From: Sarcomyxa edulis
Taxonomy: Eukaryota > Basidiomycota > Agaricomycetes > Agaricales > Mycenaceae
Assembly (NCBI GenBank): GCA_009761415.1
Contig: QUOL01000001.1
Coordinates: 62,001-126,000 of the forward strand
Direction of reading: 5' to 3'
Length of the DNA: 64,000 nucleotides
Part shown: positions 59,695 to 64,000 of the stretch, one piece after another
Layout: every line of letters starts with the position of its first letter
Numbering within the stretch: position 1 is the first letter of the stretch
The notes under the pieces: model-generated
What the model was told of the DNA's origin: nothing
What the model saw: the letters and a program-made list of their open reading frames with translations, nothing else
The model's database searches: none
Position numbers and translations under genes: made by a program

Positions 59695-61430
59695 CGGAGT
59701 CGCCGATTTGGATACAATGAAGTGCCGCACATTGGCCTGGTATAATTAAATACACCAAGCCTTAGCGACACCGGCGTTGTTGGGAGGAGTGATACGTACA
59801 TTATCGGAATCAGATAGGCTGGAGCTTCATAACTCACTGAATCGATGTAACGAAAGCACTAATATTAATTGCTGCCAAGCTTGTTCTAACGGAGAATGAA
59901 CAACGTTCATAACGAAAGGTTACTTGACATCTCGTCACCGGGGTATGGCGGCGAGCGCGCATACAAAAAACCTGTTCGCCGGAGATCGTTATACAAAGTG
60001 ACAACAAGCAGCCATCATCTGAGTCCCCCTTCGATGGGTCTAACTCAGATCAGGTACATATTATGTAACTCATCCAGAAATGGATATTTTCGCCGCACCG
60101 GCCGGTATTTAGGCCTAAATTAAGCAGTATTATCGGTTTGGCTGAGGCCTAAAGATGGTAAGAGCTCCGGGTGTCTTCATAAATCCTCTCTTTTCGAGAG
60201 GATTGGTGACTTTCCAGGGTCTGAAAAAAATTGAGGAGAGTTTTAGAACATTATAGTATATACTTATAGTATATACATAGAGAAAAAATGGATAATATAA
60301 GGTCATTTGAAGGCTTAGAAATAATTCTTTGGTGTGCTGCAAGTCTGTAATATGCTATCTAACCGAGATATCGAGTTATACAAGTGATATTGAGGGGGGG
60401 AAGAAGTTGTGTATATTCTGGGGCACTTATATTGACTGTATGAGCCCCTCCAAACTGATTCTAGATATATGTATGCCTCAAATGTGTCCATGCACGGTAG
60501 GAAACATCGAAATAACGAGTTTCTAAATTGGGACTCACGTGACCCTCGGGAATCTGAGTTAGACCCATCGAACGGTCCCTCGCCATCATCTCTGGAGTCT
60601 GACAGAGAAACTGACAATGCAGCATCCGAATAAGTCCCCGAAGTGATACAGTAGTCAGGGAGTCAATTTTGAGCGGTTACCCACGAGGCTAGACCGTTGG
60701 TTGTGCCATGTAACGCGCTATTCGAGATATATGACGCGTACTTGACGCGCAGATAAAAGGGGGGTACCTGAAGGTACCGGCCGAGTAGCGTGGCTGCTGA
60801 TGGAAGATGCGAGTATGCCGAATACAAATGTTGAAGCAGATGACAGGCAGCACGGGAAGGTAAGAAGCTCGCACGTTGGATGGCCATCGGACGCGACAGA
60901 TAGCATGTTTATACTGCACTTTGGGAACTAGGAAGCCAATTCTTGGGAGAACATGGGTGACCCAGGGTGAAGGAGAGTATACAGGTTGCCAGCAGGTTGC
61001 CCACGCTTCCCCGGTGTTTCCGGAATAACTGGGGCATTGTTGGGCGTGTCGACCTGGCGATTGTTCACAAAATTGGGGCTGAACATAGTGGTTTGATGTA
61101 CTCTGGTGGGTATTTAGACAAACCGGTGCAGTATCATGGCATACGCACAGTAACGTACAGTTGGGCTGAGAGTCTAGTGAGAAAAAAAGAATCCAAGAGG
61201 AGGAGGCGTGTGAAGTCGAAACACCGCCAGATTGGGTCTTGCACCCGAATCCGAATCGTGGCCTCGATTTTTACATCGGTATTACCTTCATTTCACCCAT
61301 CTTCCTCCCAAGACCCATCCTAGACTCTCCAGGACTCTCCTTCTTTCTCCTGGCCAACTTTCGTACAGGTTTGACTCGGGAAAATCGTCGTTCGGGCAGC
61401 CATTTTCACGCCTGAACATTTATGACGTTA
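59695..61430. other. AT-rich intergenic region with an inverted repeat
   Basis: 1.7 kb with no gene. It contains a 21 bp perfect inverted repeat (60030-60050 and 60552-60572) listed separately, a direct repeat of TATAGTATATAC near 60253-60278, and a palindromic GGTACC-TGAA-GGTACC hairpin near 60764-60780. Overlapping short frames at 60663-60919 look non-coding. Confidence 0.5.
60030..60572. repeat. Perfect 21 bp inverted repeat 500 bp apart
   Basis: TTCGATGGGTCTAACTCAGA(T) at 60030-60050 is exactly inverted at 60552-60572. The enclosed ~500 bp is AT-rich and non-coding, including a TTAGGCCTAA palindrome near 60109. This could be a small non-autonomous transposon remnant. No convincing flanking target duplication was seen. 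Confidence 0.6.
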
Positions 61431-64000
61431 ATGGGTCTATTCTCCAAGAAACAAAAATCGAAGAATGGAGGAACAGATACCTCTATCTCCAGCTCTGCGC
61501 CTTCAGAGTCTTCTCTTTCACCCACGACAGAATTTGTTTCAGTCGACAAAGTCTTGCCGTCCAGTCCTAACGGTCGGAGTGTTGTACGCACGGATCGTTT
61601 ACAGGTTCCAGGAAGCACCGTGTATCCAAACGTCGTAGCTACCCCATCAGCTAGTACCAGCAAATTGCGGTTGCCATTTCATAGAAAACGTTCCAACGCA
61701 GCGGGCTCATCCACGTCGGTGGCGACTTCGGCTCTGTCGCAATCCCCGAGCTACTCGCCCCAACCTCCCTACTTGTCCCGGAAGAGCATGAGTGCCGCGT
61801 CAGATGTCGATACGATCGAATCCAGATCGCCGTCCTTACGCCCCCATCTACGTCCCCCACCCTCGAAATCTGCTATTTTCGCTGCTTATGGCGATCCCCA
61901 AAGCGGTTCTACGCGCTCTCTCCCCACTGAACGTGACATACACCCACAGTCATCACCGTCTCCCCCAGTACCCCCCAAGAAACCTCATTTCTTCCACTGG
62001 TCGAAATCTCAGCCTAATTCTCCTCCCACCGTCGCAACCATTCCCTCCCCACAGATCCTTCCAAAAATAAAACCCAAAACTGAACCAAAGGCCAAATCCA
62101 AGACTAAAACAGAACTCGCGGATGACATCACTCCCACCGACACATCCTCTTTCAATCTCAAGTCGTTCCGACATGTCCGAGCTCCTTCTCCTTCTCCTAC
62201 CCCATCACACCATCCAGCCAATGCTACTTCGTCGACAATCTCACTCTCTTCACCCGTCCCGCCGCGTCGCCCGAGAGGCGAAAGCGTGGCATCGAACTCC
62301 TCCCAACGTATCTCTGTTGCCGCATTCCGCGAGGCTCAAGCTAGACGCAGCTTAGCCGGTTCACCGGTACCTTCCTTTCGATCTCCAAGTCCACTTTTAC
62401 CTCCAACACCTCGTGCTACTTCTCGCCCAAACAGTCCACGAGGTAGCCCTCAGCCTAACTCACGTTCCCAACTCAACGTTCCCAAGATTCCTCCGTTGAA
62501 TAACCGCGTCTCCGCAGGCCAGACAAGTTCTTCCACGACGTATACTTCTGACTCTGATTCCTCCGAAGCATCTTCTGAAGAAGAGGAAGAGTCCGATTCC
62601 GATCATCGCCAGAGCCACGCGTTCCTTACTGGGGAACCGCTGACCCGGAGACGACGTACCATCACTCAGAGGTCCGCATCTAATGGTCCTGAGGTCACTT
62701 CTTCTGAGGACCTCCGAGCTAGAACCAGAGCAAAAGGACGCGCACAGTCTGAGATGGGGCATGGCTTTATGGACCGGCGGAACGAACCAACACTTGCACC
62801 AAGGGCACAGTCGACTTACACTATGCTTTCGTCGCCAAAGACTAATGGAGACGACCTCAAAGCTGTTTCCAATGCCAACGGGTCGCGGTCAAGCATGTTT
62901 GGAAGCCGTTCGCGCGCTAGCGTGTCAACGAGTGCGTTGACCCCGAGTGCTGCAGCAAAGAGAGCGAGTGTTCTCGTTGCCGCCAATGCGAATGCTGGTG
63001 GAGGCAAGTTTCATTCAGGCATCTTCTCTTAAAGCAGCTAGCTTGACTGGTATGAATTGCTTTTAGATCTAATCCGGCCTTCTCAACACCGCCGAGAATC
63101 GGCGTCAACCAAGACTCAGACTGCTGAGGATTCAGATACCGATGATGACGATGCCCCGCTTGCGACGTTACTCCCACCACGACGACCTGGCAGTTCCATG
63201 TCTTCTGCATCCAATAATACTTCTCGCTCTAATCTCAACTTAAATTCACACTCAAATGTCAATTTGACCTTGTCAGTGAACACCGCACAACCTGCTACTC
63301 AGGAAGGCCCACACACCAGTCCACACACCAGTCCGCATCCACACCCCAATTTGAGAAAACCACTCATTGATATCAAAGCACTCACTAGCTCGAAGCCGAG
63401 CACTGGTTTCGTCCCGCCAAAGGAGAATGAACGTGGATTTACCTCAGGGCCTACACTCCTTTCTAATGCGGTTCTGCCGCCCATAACCTCCCCATCGCCC
63501 CCTGCGCGATTCGTATCTCCACCCTCGTCGCCTCCTCCAGAACACCGACCTAGACTTGTCACATCTCCCACGAAGTCGTCGTCTACCTCCTCGGGAGCAT
63601 CTACCTCGGCTAGATGGGGTGAGAAATCTCCTTTACCGTCATCCCTCATGTCGGACAGAACACAGTCTCCCTCTCCGCCATTACTGCAGCTGAACAGCCG
63701 GAGGAGAGACACAGAACCTCCATCTCTTCCTCCAGCAGCGGACCGGAAACGGGACTTCATTGGCGAAAGACTCTCCCGAGCAGCCCAACCACAAGCTTCT
63801 CCTCATCCTCCTCCTGTCCCTCAAAACGCTACATCTCTTCCCACCGAGAAAACCAACGAGACGTTGAGTACAGAACCCACCATCAAACCGCGCCAGCATA
63901 GAAGGTATTCCAGTGATCTCGGTTCAACATCAGGACTAGGCCTTCGGGTCGAAACCGACGGCCAAGTGGTTGGGGAGCGTACTTCGCAATTCCTGAAGAT
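61431..64000 (+). CDS. Ser/Pro-rich, probably disordered protein, 3' end beyond window
   Basis: Exon 1 runs 61431-63003, exon 2 from 63067 to the window edge, still open. Start MGLFSKKQKSK (an in-frame ATG at 61422 is also possible). The product is dominated by Ser, Pro, Arg and Thr with many SP and PP motifs (SPSPPVPPKKPHFFHW, PSPSPTPSHHP), an acidic patch (SSEASSEEEEESDSDH, then DTDDDDAPLATLLPP in exon 2) and no folded-domain signature so far. Similar leaders occur in fungal cytoskeletal or polarity scaffolds, but I do not recognise the family. The intron 63004-63066 starts GCAAGT and ends TTTTAG (GC-AG); the nearest GT donor would give a stop shortly after splicing, whereas the GC model stays open for over 300 codons. 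Confidence 0.8.

Noticed and set aside
60689..60919. Stacked short minus-strand frames as a retroelement fragment
   Set aside because: Three overlapping frames of similar length with no reverse transcriptase, gag or integrase motif.

Overview
The window is fungal nuclear DNA, most likely from a mushroom-type basidiomycete (Agaricomycetes). Genes are packed on both strands and cut by many introns of about 50-65 bp. Families common in that group are present: a Zn2Cys6 activator with the VLANTEELH linker, a DUF6699 protein, F-box proteins and a giant DUF6606/DUF3638/DUF3645 protein. I rebuilt most gene models by hand; apart from the truncated, degraded and flagged ones, the exon lengths sum to a whole number of codons.

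Layout. 1-1.9 kb: 5' part of a Zn2Cys6 transcription factor (minus). 2.7-5.2 kb: a coiled-coil protein and an F-box-like protein. 5.8-7.0 kb: a decayed F-box gene. 7.2-8.0 kb: a small secreted fasciclin protein. 8.2-17.8 kb: one 3099-residue protein with SecA/helicase-like motifs. 17.8-20.2 kb: no gene, but a long inverted-repeat structure built from one ~21 bp motif.

20-33 kb is a conserved housekeeping block: histidyl-tRNA synthetase, an SCI1-like protein, RuvB-like 2, mitochondrial ribosomal protein L2, a GON7-like KEOPS subunit, ribosomal proteins eL21 and uS4, and a two-RRM U1A/U2B'' snRNP protein. Three divergent pairs here (RVB2/uL2m, eL21/uS4, U1A/methyltransferase) have start codons only 183-288 bp apart. 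33-43.5 kb: a methyltransferase, a dead phosphotransferase gene, a DUF726 lipase-like membrane protein, a CDK-like kinase paired head to head with an ankyrin protein, and a DUF6699 protein. 44.5-52 kb: a divergent F-box/zinc-cluster gene, malic enzyme and an ING-type PHD finger protein. 53.5-59.7 kb: two F-box genes that are a tandem duplication including the promoter, and paralogous to the 44.5 kb gene. 61.4 kb to the end: a Ser/Pro-rich protein cut by the window edge.

Main points for a second look: the alternating-orientation 21 bp motif structure at 18.5-19.9 kb; the F-box family expansion with duplication and decay; four GC-AG introns; microexons of 8, 9, 13, 14 and 17 nt; and an unassigned coding-like minus-strand stretch at 24.1-25.0 kb. 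I saw no tRNA, rRNA, CRISPR array or intact transposon.
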